Source: an uncultured bacterium (GTDB lineage Bacteria; Myxococcota_A; UBA9042; PHBI01). From it: DNA of 32,141 bases. Every line of letters starts with the position of its first letter. Positions within the stretch are counted from its first letter, which is position 1. Under the pieces are notes generated by a model. The model was not told the origin of the DNA, ran no database searches, and saw nothing but the letters and a program-made list of their open reading frames with translations. The translations under genes and the position numbers were made by a program. Of the stretch, positions 24,748-32,141 are shown piece after piece. Location: assembly GCA_938040325.1 (NCBI GenBank), contig CALHXW010000362.1, forward strand, positions 1-32,141. The letters are read 5' to 3'.

Positions 24748-26271
24748 GTGGCCAAAGACCGGTCTCATAGCTTGCTCCATACCGGCGATCGCTCGGACTG
24801 CGACAGCGTCGCTGTCCGTCCGCAGCCGTGCGAGAGCGCCGAGCTGGCCCGCGACAGCAGACCTTCAGCGCCGCGCGGGTCCGCTCGGCCAGAAGATCGC
24901 CGGCCCCGGGAGGCCTGCGGGGTCATCGCCGTGCACGTGCCAGGACGCCAAGCAGCACGGCTCGCGTTCTTCGGGCTCTTTGCCCTCCAGCACCGCGGCC
25001 AGGAAAGCGCTGGAATCACGGCAGCGAACGGACCGACCTTCCGCAGCCACAAGGCGATGGGACTGGTCACCCAGGTCTTCGACGAAGCCACGCTGGCTCC
25101 GCTCGTAGGCGACCGCGCGATCGGACACACCCGCTACTCAACGGCCGGAGACTCCGACCTCGCCAACGCGCAACCCTTCGTCGTCCACACCAGTGACGAC
25201 TCGGTGGCCGTGGCTCACAACGGCAACGTCACCAACGCGGCTGCGCTTCGCCAGACCCTAGCTGGACGAGGCACCAAGCTCAGCTCCGGCAATGACAGTG
25301 AGGTGTTGACCCACCTCTTGGCCACGCCGGCAGCCGGCGCGTTTGAGGAGCGCATCACTCGGCTCCTCCAGACGGCCGAGGGTGCCTACAGCCTTGTCGT
25401 GCTGACCCGCGACGCGATCTTCGGCGTTCGTGACCCGCGCGGGTTCCGTCCCCTCTGTTTGGGTCGCCTCCCCAATGGTGGCTCGGTCATCGCGTCGGAG
25501 TCGTGCGCGTTCGGCCCGATCGGTGCCACCTTCGAGCGAGAGATTGCACCCGGCGAGGTCGTGCGAATCGATGCACACGGGGTCCACAGCCGCCGACTCG
25601 CCCAGCCGCCGGCACGCACCCTCTGTGCCTTCGAGCATGTTTACTTCGCCAGGCCCGACAGCATCATCGACGACCAGCGTGTCCATGCGGCCCGCTATCG
25701 CCTGGGCCAGCGGCTCGCCGTCGAGTCCCCGGCGCCGACCGGCGATGTCGTCATCCCGGTGCCGGACTCCGCACTGCCCGCAGCGCTCGGCTTTGCAGAC
25801 GTCAGCGGGATCCCCTACGCCGAGGGCCTGATCAAAAACCGCTACATCGGTCGCACGTTCATCCAGCCCGGAGACGAGCTCCGGAAGCGCGGTGTCCGGC
25901 TGAAGTTCAACCCGCTGCCCCACACCCTGCGCGACAAGCGCGTCGTCCTGGTCGACGACTCGATCGTCCGCGGGAACACGTCGAGGGAGCTGGTGCGTCT
26001 GGTGCGCAAGGCAGGCGCCACGGAGGTCCACATGCGGATCAGCTCGCCGCCGGTCCGTCATCCCTGCTACATGGGCGTGGACATGCCAACACGCGAAGAA
26101 CTGATCGCTCACTCACGCGACGTCGACAGCATCGCCGAGCTGCTGGAGGCCGACAGCCTCCGCTATCTCTCCCTCGAGGGCATGCTGGCCGCCGTGCAGC
26201 ACGAGGGTGGAGACCGTGGCCACTGCGCCGCCTGCTTCTCTGGCCGCTATCCACTTGAGATTCGCCCTTGA
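24748..26271 (+). CDS. purF: Amidophosphoribosyltransferase PurF, with long leader
   Basis: PurF makes phosphoribosylamine from PRPP and glutamine, the committed first step. The frame is open from 24193, but that part overlaps purQ. GTG at 24748 gives 507 residues and is my preferred start, with weak ribosome-binding support. The Ntn nucleophile is C57 (REACGVI), preceded by a 56-residue leader, longer than the 11-residue propeptide of B. subtilis PurF. The glutaminase half has ALQHRGQESAGI, GHTRYST and AHNGN. The PRPP loop is VVLVDDSIVRGNTS (~399-412). Cysteines C293, C440, C493 and C496 match the four ligands of the oxygen-sensitive [4Fe-4S] cluster in the Bacillus-type enzyme. Its stop overlaps the next start as TTGA. 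Confidence 0.95.
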   Translation: MAKDRSHSLLHTGDRSDCDSVAVRPQPCESAELARDSRPSAPRGSARPEDRRPREACGVIAVHVPGRQAARLAFFGLFALQHRGQESAGITAANGPTFRSHKAMGLVTQVFDEATLAPLVGDRAIGHTRYSTAGDSDLANAQPFVVHTSDDSVAVAHNGNVTNAAALRQTLAGRGTKLSSGNDSEVLTHLLATPAAGAFEERITRLLQTAEGAYSLVVLTRDAIFGVRDPRGFRPLCLGRLPNGGSVIASESCAFGPIGATFEREIAPGEVVRIDAHGVHSRRLAQPPARTLCAFEHVYFARPDSIIDDQRVHAARYRLGQRLAVESPAPTGDVVIPVPDSALPAALGFADVSGIPYAEGLIKNRYIGRTFIQPGDELRKRGVRLKFNPLPHTLRDKRVVLVDDSIVRGNTSRELVRLVRKAGATEVHMRISSPPVRHPCYMGVDMPTREELIAHSRDVDSIAELLEADSLRYLSLEGMLAAVQHEGGDRGHCAACFSGRYPLEIRP

Positions 26272-28568
26272 GCGGACCTCCGATCGCTGTCCTCGTCATC
26301 GGCGGAGGCGGCCGCGAACACGCACTTGCCTGGTCGCTCGCGACGTCAGCGCGCACGGCGCGAGTCTATGTCGCTCCAGGCAACGCCGGGATCGCGGCCC
26401 TGCCGAACGTCGAGTGTGTGCCGCTGGACCTGAGCGCGACGGAGCTCGCCGATCGGGCCGAAGCCCTTGGGGTGGGCCTCACCGTCATCGGTCCTGAGGC
26501 ACCGCTTGTCGCTGGCGTCGCCGATGTCTTCCGCACGCGTGGGCTCGCGGTGTTTGGCCCCTCAGCCGGAGCCGCGCGCATCGAAGGCTCGAAGGTGTGG
26601 AGCAAGGCGTTCATGGCGCGCCACGGCATCCCTTCCGCCGCCTACGAGACCTTCACCGACATCGACCTAGCGCTCGCGCACGCCCAAGAGCGGGGCGCAT
26701 GCGTTGTCAAAGCGAGTGGCTTAGCCGCCGGAAAGGGCGCGTTCGTCTGCCACAGCGCCGAGGAGGCGCAAGCGGCTGTGATCGCTCTCATGCGAGACCG
26801 GGCCCACGGAGACGCGGGCCGCGAGGTCGTCATCGAAGACCGACTCATCGGCGAGGAAGTGTCGATCCTCGCATTTTGCGACGGCAAGACCGCCGTCCTG
26901 ATGCCGCCGGTGCAAGATCACAAGCAGCTCCTTGACGGCGACCGGGGACCGAACACCGGCGGCATGGGCGCCTTCACGCCGGTCGCTGCGGTGACCGACG
27001 CCGTTCTCGACACCATCGCCAGCGACGTGGTGGGACGCGCCATCGACGGGCTCGCTGCTGAGGGCACGCCCTTCATCGGCGTGCTCTTCGCCGGTCTGAT
27101 GGTGACGCCCGACGGCGTTCGCACGCTTGAGTTCAACTGTCGCTTCGGTGACCCCGAGACCCAGGTGGTGCTGCCACTGCTTGAGACCGACCTCCTCGAC
27201 ATCCTGCTTGCCTGCGTCGACGGCCGCCTCGACGAGACGCCGATTCGCTGGCGTGCCGACGCGTCCGCGGCCGTGGTCGCGGCCTCTGCGGGCTACCCGA
27301 CGTCCCGGCGCACGGGCGACGTCATCAGCGGGCTCGACGGGGTCGACCCGACCACGCTCATCTTTCATGCCGGCACGAGCAGGAGGCCAGACGGGCGCCT
27401 ACAGACGTCTGGCGGACGCGTGCTCGCCTCGGTCGGGGTCGAGCGAACGCTGGAGGCTGCGCTTGAGACCGCATACGCTGCCATCGATACCATTCGCTTC
27501 CGCGGAAAGCAGACGCGCCGAGACATCGGCAGCCGGAGCCGGAGCCTGCGCTACGCGGACGCTGGTGTCGACATCGACGCAGCCGCGGCGGCGCTAGCTC
27601 GTGCGACGGCGGCCATCGCCGCGACCCACGACAGCCGAGTGCTGAGCGGAACGACCGGGTTTGGAGGTCTCTTCGACCTCGAGCAGAACATCGCCGGTCT
27701 CGCCCATCCGGTGCTGGTGGCTTCGACCGATGGCATCGGCACAAAGACGCGCATCGCGGCCGCACTCGGCCGCTGGCACAGCATTGGCGTGGACCTGGTT
27801 CATCACAGCATCAACGACATCCTTGTGCAGGGCGCCTACCCGCTCTTCCTACTCGACTACGTCGCTGCCTCAGCGCTTGAGCCAGACGTCATTGCCGCGA
27901 TCGTCGAAGGGATCGCTGGCGCCTGCGCCAGCCATGCCATCGCGCTGCTCGGCGGCGAGACCGCCGAGATGCCGGGCGTCTACGTCGACGGTGAGCTGGA
28001 CTTGGTCGCGACCATTGTCGGCGTGGTCGACCGAGCGGCGATCATCGACGGGTCGCGCGTCGAGGCCGGTGATGCCGTGCTCGCCTTGCCCTCAAGCGGC
28101 CTCCATACCAACGGCTTCAGCCTCGCACGCGCTGCCCTCCGTGGCCTCGACCTCGGCGCCACCCACGGCCTCGACCAGGCGCTCGGCGACGCACTGCTGA
28201 CGCCGCATCGTTGCTACTTGCCCGAGGTGCAGAGCCTCAGAGCCGCGCATGTCGACATACGCGCGCTGGCCCACATCACGGGGGGAGGCCTCGTCGACAA
28301 CCCGCCGCGGGTCGTCCCAGAAGCGCTCGCCGTCCAGATCGACCCGACGCGCGTCGTCACTCCCCCCATCTTTTCGCTCATTCAGCGCTGCGGCAACATC
28401 GCGACAAGCGAGATGCGACGCACCTTCAACCTCGGGCTCGGGATGCTGGTCGTGGTTCCCGGCGCACAGGTCAACGCAGCACTTGCGGCCCTGCCCGACG
28501 GGATCGAGGTCGGCAGGATCATCGCACGAGCTGCTGACGCCGTCGTCTTTGACGAGGTGGCATGGTAG
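26268..28568 (+). CDS. purD-purM: Bifunctional GAR synthetase / AIR synthetase (PurD-PurM fusion)
   Basis: One 766-residue chain carries step 2 (phosphoribosylamine plus glycine to GAR) and step 5 (FGAM to AIR). PurD spans ~1-415, with VIGGGGREHALAWSL, an ATP-grasp core (KASGLAAGKGAFVC, NTGGMGAF) and the signature FNCRFGDPETQ. A linker of about 11 residues follows. PurM spans 427-766, with YADAGVDID, STDGIGTKTRIA, GVDLVHHSINDILVQGA, LLGGETAEMPGVY, HTNGFSLAR and ITGGGLVDNPPRV. Both halves are full length and keep their motifs. The start is TTG at 26268, overlapping the purF stop by 4 bp. The same fusion order is known in yeast Ade5,7 and within animal GART. The 3' end overlaps the next gene by 7 bp. 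Confidence 0.95.
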   Translation: MSGPPIAVLVIGGGGREHALAWSLATSARTARVYVAPGNAGIAALPNVECVPLDLSATELADRAEALGVGLTVIGPEAPLVAGVADVFRTRGLAVFGPSAGAARIEGSKVWSKAFMARHGIPSAAYETFTDIDLALAHAQERGACVVKASGLAAGKGAFVCHSAEEAQAAVIALMRDRAHGDAGREVVIEDRLIGEEVSILAFCDGKTAVLMPPVQDHKQLLDGDRGPNTGGMGAFTPVAAVTDAVLDTIASDVVGRAIDGLAAEGTPFIGVLFAGLMVTPDGVRTLEFNCRFGDPETQVVLPLLETDLLDILLACVDGRLDETPIRWRADASAAVVAASAGYPTSRRTGDVISGLDGVDPTTLIFHAGTSRRPDGRLQTSGGRVLASVGVERTLEAALETAYAAIDTIRFRGKQTRRDIGSRSRSLRYADAGVDIDAAAAALARATAAIAATHDSRVLSGTTGFGGLFDLEQNIAGLAHPVLVASTDGIGTKTRIAAALGRWHSIGVDLVHHSINDILVQGAYPLFLLDYVAASALEPDVIAAIVEGIAGACASHAIALLGGETAEMPGVYVDGELDLVATIVGVVDRAAIIDGSRVEAGDAVLALPSSGLHTNGFSLARAALRGLDLGATHGLDQALGDALLTPHRCYLPEVQSLRAAHVDIRALAHITGGGLVDNPPRVVPEALAVQIDPTRVVTPPIFSLIQRCGNIATSEMRRTFNLGLGMLVVVPGAQVNAALAALPDGIEVGRIIARAADAVVFDEVAW

Positions 28569-31500
28569 CGCAGCGGAAGCGGCTGGTCGTGCTGGCGTCC
28601 GGCAGCGGCACGAACCTCCAGGCTCTCATCGACGCCTGCGCGGACGGGCGGCTCGCCGCGACGATCGCACGCGTCGTGGTCGACCGCGAAGACGCCTACG
28701 CCCGGACGCGAGCCGCCGACGCCGGTATCCCGTGCGACATCGTACCGGTCAGCCAGTTCGCTGACAGGAGCGCATTCGATACCGCCCTCGCCGCGCGTGT
28801 TGCTGTCGCCGAGCCTCACCTCGTGGTGCTCGCTGGCTTCATGCGGATCCTCGGGGCCGGCTTCATCGACCGCTTCGCTGGCCGCGTCATCAACCTCCAC
28901 CCCGCCCTACCCGGCCAGTTTCCGGGCGCGCACGCCGTCCGACAAGCCCACGCGGCAGCTGTCGCGGGTGCGATCACCCACACCGGCGTGATGGTCCACT
29001 ACGCGGTCGTCGAGGTGGATGCGGGACCGGTCATCTGCCAGCAAGCCGTGGCCATCGATTCGGACGCCCCGGCGAGCGCTCTGCGGGAGCGGCTCCGGCC
29101 GGTTGAGCATGCGCTCATCGTCCGTGCGGTCCGCATCGCCCTCGACAGGCCCACGCGGATCGAGATCGGCCCAAAGCCCGGCGTGGGCGACCCGCGTGGC
29201 GACCGGACGCTGCGCGACATCCATGCGCTCGGGCTTGCCGACGTCGCGCGCGTGGCGTCGCGGTCCGTGATCGTCGTCTCAGGTCTCGACGAGGCAGACG
29301 CCAAGCGCCTCGCCGCCGAGCTGCTGGTGGATCCGGTCACCGAGGTGGCAACGCTCGGCGGACTGCCGCACGCGGACACCATCGACGTCGGCTTTCACCC
29401 TGGGGTCACGGACTCGACCGCCGAGACACTGCTTCAGACGGCGCACGCCATCGGCTTCACGGGGCTGTCGGCCGTCGCGACCGGGACGTGCTACGAGGTG
29501 GTCGGCGCCAGCCCAGACGCCCTGCAGGCTGTTGCCACGCAGCTCCTCGTCAACCCGGTCATCGAGCGTTACGCCATCGGCGCGCATGTGGCGCCTGCGC
29601 TCGCGGTCGCTGCACCGCTGGCCGAAGCCGACGTCAACATCACCAGCGTCCGTCTCCGCGGGCTCGACGACGTCGGGCTTGCCGCGGTCACTGCCGAGCG
29701 GCGACTCGCGCTCGACCTCGCCGAGATGCGGGTGATCCGCGACCACTACGCTGCGCTTGACCGCGACCCGACCGACTGCGAGCTGGAGATGCTCGCCCAG
29801 ACCTGGTCGGAGCACTGCGCCCACAAGACCTTTCGGGCGCGAATCGACTACACCGAGCGAGGGGCCGACGGTCGCATCGATCCAGCCGCCAGCGGTGTCG
29901 TCGACGGCCTGCTCGAGACCTACATCCAGCGTGCCACCGAGACGATCAACGCCTCCTGGGTACAGTCGGCCTTCGTCGACAACGCCGGCATCGTCGCCTT
30001 CGATGAGGCGCTGTCGCTGGCGTTCAAGGTCGAGACCCACAACCACCCGTCCGCTCTCGAGCCCTTCGGCGGCGCCAACACCGGCGTCGGCGGCGTGATC
30101 CGCGACATCATCGGCGTCAGCGCCCGCCCCATCGCCTGCACCGACGTGCTCTGCTTCGGTCCTCAGGACCTGCCGCACTCGGACGTCGCCGACGGCGGAC
30201 TCCACCCGCGCCGGGTCCGTGACGGCGTCGTCCGCGGGGTCGAAGACTACGGCAACAAGATGGGCGTTCCGACCGTCAACGGCGCAGTCGTCTACGACCG
30301 CGGCTACGTCAGCAATCCCCTGGTCTATGTGGGATGCCTCGGCGTGTTGCCGACCGGCAGCCACCCCACCGCGGCCCAGCCGGGTGACCGCGTCGTCTTG
30401 CTCGGCGGTCGCACGGGTCGCGACGGGATCCGGGGCGCGACGTTTTCGTCGATGGGCATGGACCACGCCACCCGCACCGTCGCCGGCGGAGCGGTCCAGA
30501 TCGGCCATCCGCTCAACGAAAAGCAGGCGCTCGAGGTGGTCATCGAGGCCCGAGACCGGGGCCTCTACCACGCGATCACCGACTGCGGCGCGGGCGGTCT
30601 CTCAAGTGCCGTGGGCGAGATGGCAAGCGTGCTGGGCGCGGACGTTCAGCTTGAGTCGGTGCCGCTGAAGTACGCAGGGCTCGCGCCGTGGGAGATCTGG
30701 CTGTCGGAAGCTCAGGAGCGCATGGTGCTCGCCGTCGCCGACAGCGCGTGGGACGAGCTGGTCGCCATCGCCTGTGCCCACGGGTCGGACTGCACGACCA
30801 TCGGACGCTTTCGAGACGACGGCGTGCTGGACGTGCGCTTCGGCGACGCCTCGATCGCACGGATGGACACCACCTTTCTGCATGGAGGCCGACCGCAGCG
30901 CGAGCTTGTCGCCGAGTGGTCGCATCCGGCGCCGCCCGAGCCGGAGCCAGCACCTGTCAGCCTTGTCTCGGCGTTGCTCGACACGCTCGCTGACCCGAAC
31001 GTCGCCAGCAAGCAGGACATTGTCCGCCGCTACGACCACGAGGTCCAAGGCGGCACAGTCGTCAAGCCCTTCGTCGGCGTCCACGCAGATGGCCCCAGCG
31101 ACGCCTCGGTCCTCGTTCCGTTCGAAGCGGCCGCCGGCACCCGCGGTTGTGCGATCTCGGTGGCCATCGCGCCACACCTGGGCGCTCGGGACCCGTATGC
31201 GATGGCGTGGGCGGTGGTCGACGAGGCGGTCCGTAATCTGGTGGCTGTCGGCGGCGACCCTGACCAAGTCTCACTGCTCGACAACTTTTGCTGGGGTGAC
31301 CCGAAGAAGCCCGACCGCCTTGGTGCCCTGGTCCGGTGCGTGCGCGGCTGTCACGACGCGGCGGTGGCCTATGGAGCGCCGTTCATCAGCGGAAAGGACA
31401 GTCTCAACAACGAGTGGACCGACCGGGACGGCACCCAGCGGCCGATCCCCCACACGCTGCTCATCAGCGCGCTCACGATCGTGCCGGACGTCACCCGCAC

Positions 31501-31936
31501 GGTCACCAGCGACCTCAAGGCCGCCGGCAACGTCCTCTACGTCATCGGCAGCACCACCGACGACTGGATTCCAATGCCAACGCCCGATGCGCTCATCGGC
31601 TACCGCGCGCTGCATGAGGCGATCACAGAAGGCCTCGTCGCGGCCTGCCATGACGTCAGCGACGGTGGGCTGCTCACGGCGATCGCCGAGATGTGCATCG
31701 GCGGCGACATCGGCGCCGTCGTGGACCTAGCGGCCGCCGGCGACCTACCGACTCACGCCCTTGCGTTCGCCGAGTGCAACGGCCGGCTCGTTGTCGAGGT
31801 CTCGCCCTCGAGTGCCGCGGCGTTCGAGGCAGCAACCGTCGCTCGCCGCATTGGGCATGTCGGCGGCACCACTCTGCGCGTCGGTAGCGAGACGGTCTCG
31901 GTCAAGGCGCTCCGGGCGGCATTCGGCGTGGGGTAA
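28562..31936 (+). CDS. purN-purSL: PurN-PurS-PurS-PurL fusion: GAR transformylase plus FGAM synthase
   Basis: The 1124-residue chain joins step 3 and the synthetase part of step 4. Residues 1-~195 are formyltetrahydrofolate-dependent PurN: GSGTNLQALID, then catalytic N111/H113 in VINLHPAL, H140, and D153 in VDAGPVI. Two PurS-like units follow at ~198-265 (IEIGPKPGVGDP ... LLVDPVTE) and ~271-339 (IDVGFHPGVTDS ... LLVNPVIERY). PurL fills ~386-1124, with EMLAQTWSEHCAHKTF, FKVETHNHPSALEPFGGANTG, GAGGLSSAVGEMA, PFISGKDSLNNEW and CHDVSDGGLLTAIAEM. There is no glutaminase domain, fitting the separate purQ. The ATG at 28562 lies inside the end of purDM (7-bp overlap), so coupling is likely. PurS-PurL fusions are known; an N-terminal PurN on one is unusual to my knowledge. 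Confidence 0.95.
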   Translation: MVAQRKRLVVLASGSGTNLQALIDACADGRLAATIARVVVDREDAYARTRAADAGIPCDIVPVSQFADRSAFDTALAARVAVAEPHLVVLAGFMRILGAGFIDRFAGRVINLHPALPGQFPGAHAVRQAHAAAVAGAITHTGVMVHYAVVEVDAGPVICQQAVAIDSDAPASALRERLRPVEHALIVRAVRIALDRPTRIEIGPKPGVGDPRGDRTLRDIHALGLADVARVASRSVIVVSGLDEADAKRLAAELLVDPVTEVATLGGLPHADTIDVGFHPGVTDSTAETLLQTAHAIGFTGLSAVATGTCYEVVGASPDALQAVATQLLVNPVIERYAIGAHVAPALAVAAPLAEADVNITSVRLRGLDDVGLAAVTAERRLALDLAEMRVIRDHYAALDRDPTDCELEMLAQTWSEHCAHKTFRARIDYTERGADGRIDPAASGVVDGLLETYIQRATETINASWVQSAFVDNAGIVAFDEALSLAFKVETHNHPSALEPFGGANTGVGGVIRDIIGVSARPIACTDVLCFGPQDLPHSDVADGGLHPRRVRDGVVRGVEDYGNKMGVPTVNGAVVYDRGYVSNPLVYVGCLGVLPTGSHPTAAQPGDRVVLLGGRTGRDGIRGATFSSMGMDHATRTVAGGAVQIGHPLNEKQALEVVIEARDRGLYHAITDCGAGGLSSAVGEMASVLGADVQLESVPLKYAGLAPWEIWLSEAQERMVLAVADSAWDELVAIACAHGSDCTTIGRFRDDGVLDVRFGDASIARMDTTFLHGGRPQRELVAEWSHPAPPEPEPAPVSLVSALLDTLADPNVASKQDIVRRYDHEVQGGTVVKPFVGVHADGPSDASVLVPFEAAAGTRGCAISVAIAPHLGARDPYAMAWAVVDEAVRNLVAVGGDPDQVSLLDNFCWGDPKKPDRLGALVRCVRGCHDAAVAYGAPFISGKDSLNNEWTDRDGTQRPIPHTLLISALTIVPDVTRTVTSDLKAAGNVLYVIGSTTDDWIPMPTPDALIGYRALHEAITEGLVAACHDVSDGGLLTAIAEMCIGGDIGAVVDLAAAGDLPTHALAFAECNGRLVVEVSPSSAAAFEAATVARRIGHVGGTTLRVGSETVSVKALRAAFGVG

Positions 31937-31981
31937 GCGGGCGCTCTCGAAGGCATCCCGCCCTGGATGGGCCGTGCTCGG

Positions 31982-32141
31982 CTACGGAACGCACGCAGTG
32001 CCGAACTGGTTGCACTGCTGGAATGCGTTGCAGTAGCCGCATGGCAGGTTGCACACCGGATCGTTGCCACAGAACTTGGCCGTGCAGTCGGGGATGCAGG
32101 TACCTGGATACATATCGATCGTCATCGTGGCATTCGGCACG
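31982..32141 (-). CDS. C-terminal end of a Cys-rich, probably secreted protein (5' part missing)
   Basis: On the minus strand a frame runs in from the right edge to a TAG at 31982-31984, giving 52 visible residues. Ten cysteines are packed between positions 15 and 50 (for example GTCIPDC, KFCGNDPVCNLPCGYC, QQCNQFGTACVP). This looks like a disulfide-rich extracytoplasmic tail and not a shadow frame. It converges with the purine block, leaving 45 bp between stops. I do not recognise the family, and the N-terminus, which would show a signal peptide, is outside the window. Confidence 0.6.
   Translation of the reverse strand, partial: VPNATMTIDMYPGTCIPDCTAKFCGNDPVCNLPCGYCNAFQQCNQFGTACVP

Noticed and set aside
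28540-28575. Programmed frameshift joining PurDM to PurNSL
   Set aside because: No slippery heptamer or downstream stem was seen at the overlap. A normal ATG in the stop overlap explains it by translational coupling.
29279-30571. 430-codon minus-strand frame inside purL
   Set aside because: It is a shadow frame in GC-rich DNA; the purL frame has the conserved motifs.

Overview
The window is one gene-dense, high-GC piece of bacterial chromosome with no rRNA, tRNA, insertion sequence or CRISPR array that I can see. Several traits point to a Myxococcota-like (former Deltaproteobacteria) lineage, possibly marine or salt-adapted: a giant secreted protein with MopE-type Cys/Asp repeats and a MYXO-CTERM-like tail, Ala/Pro/Lys-rich lipoproteins, a complete Na+-translocating NADH:quinone reductase operon, and fused purine enzymes. 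The taxonomic call is inference from gene content and not from a marker gene.

Left part (1-6200, plus strand). The 3' part of a beta-propeller protein ending in a GspC-like PDZ domain is followed by a three-gene ABC exporter: an ATPase and two paralogous ABC-2/DUF3526-type permeases, very tightly packed and preceded by a good sigma70-like promoter. A family I inorganic pyrophosphatase comes next.

Middle (6200-14100, minus strand). A single 7.66-kb gene encodes a 2553-residue surface or secreted protein. It has a signal peptide, large beta-rich N-terminal domains, an SdrD B-like domain, 18 MopE-like units spaced exactly 171 bp apart plus one degenerate unit, Ig-like domains, an HYR domain, a thrombospondin type 3-like segment and a C-terminal Cys-TM-Arg tail. 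The array has a higher-order A/B dimer of exactly 342 bp.

Respiratory block (14100-23640, minus strand). In transcription order it holds a CIA30-domain lipoprotein, a 415-bp gap, nqrABCDEF, apbE (flavin transferase), nqrM (iron-centre maturation) and an FKBP-type prolyl isomerase lipoprotein that ends at a clear Rho-independent terminator. All flavin-attachment threonines and metal-binding cysteines expected of Na+-NQR are present.

Purine block (23804-31936, plus strand). Four genes, purQ, purF, purD-purM and purN-purS-purS-purL, encode exactly the first five steps of de novo purine synthesis, PRPP to AIR. Two are multi-enzyme fusions, and their junctions overlap by 4 and 7 bp. The order D-M-N matches the order inside the animal trifunctional GART protein, but here the break falls between M and N, and N is fused to a PurL carrying two PurS domains. 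This is the most unusual arrangement in the window.

At the right edge, 45 bp past the purine block, is the C-terminal end of a convergent Cys-rich protein, cut by the window.
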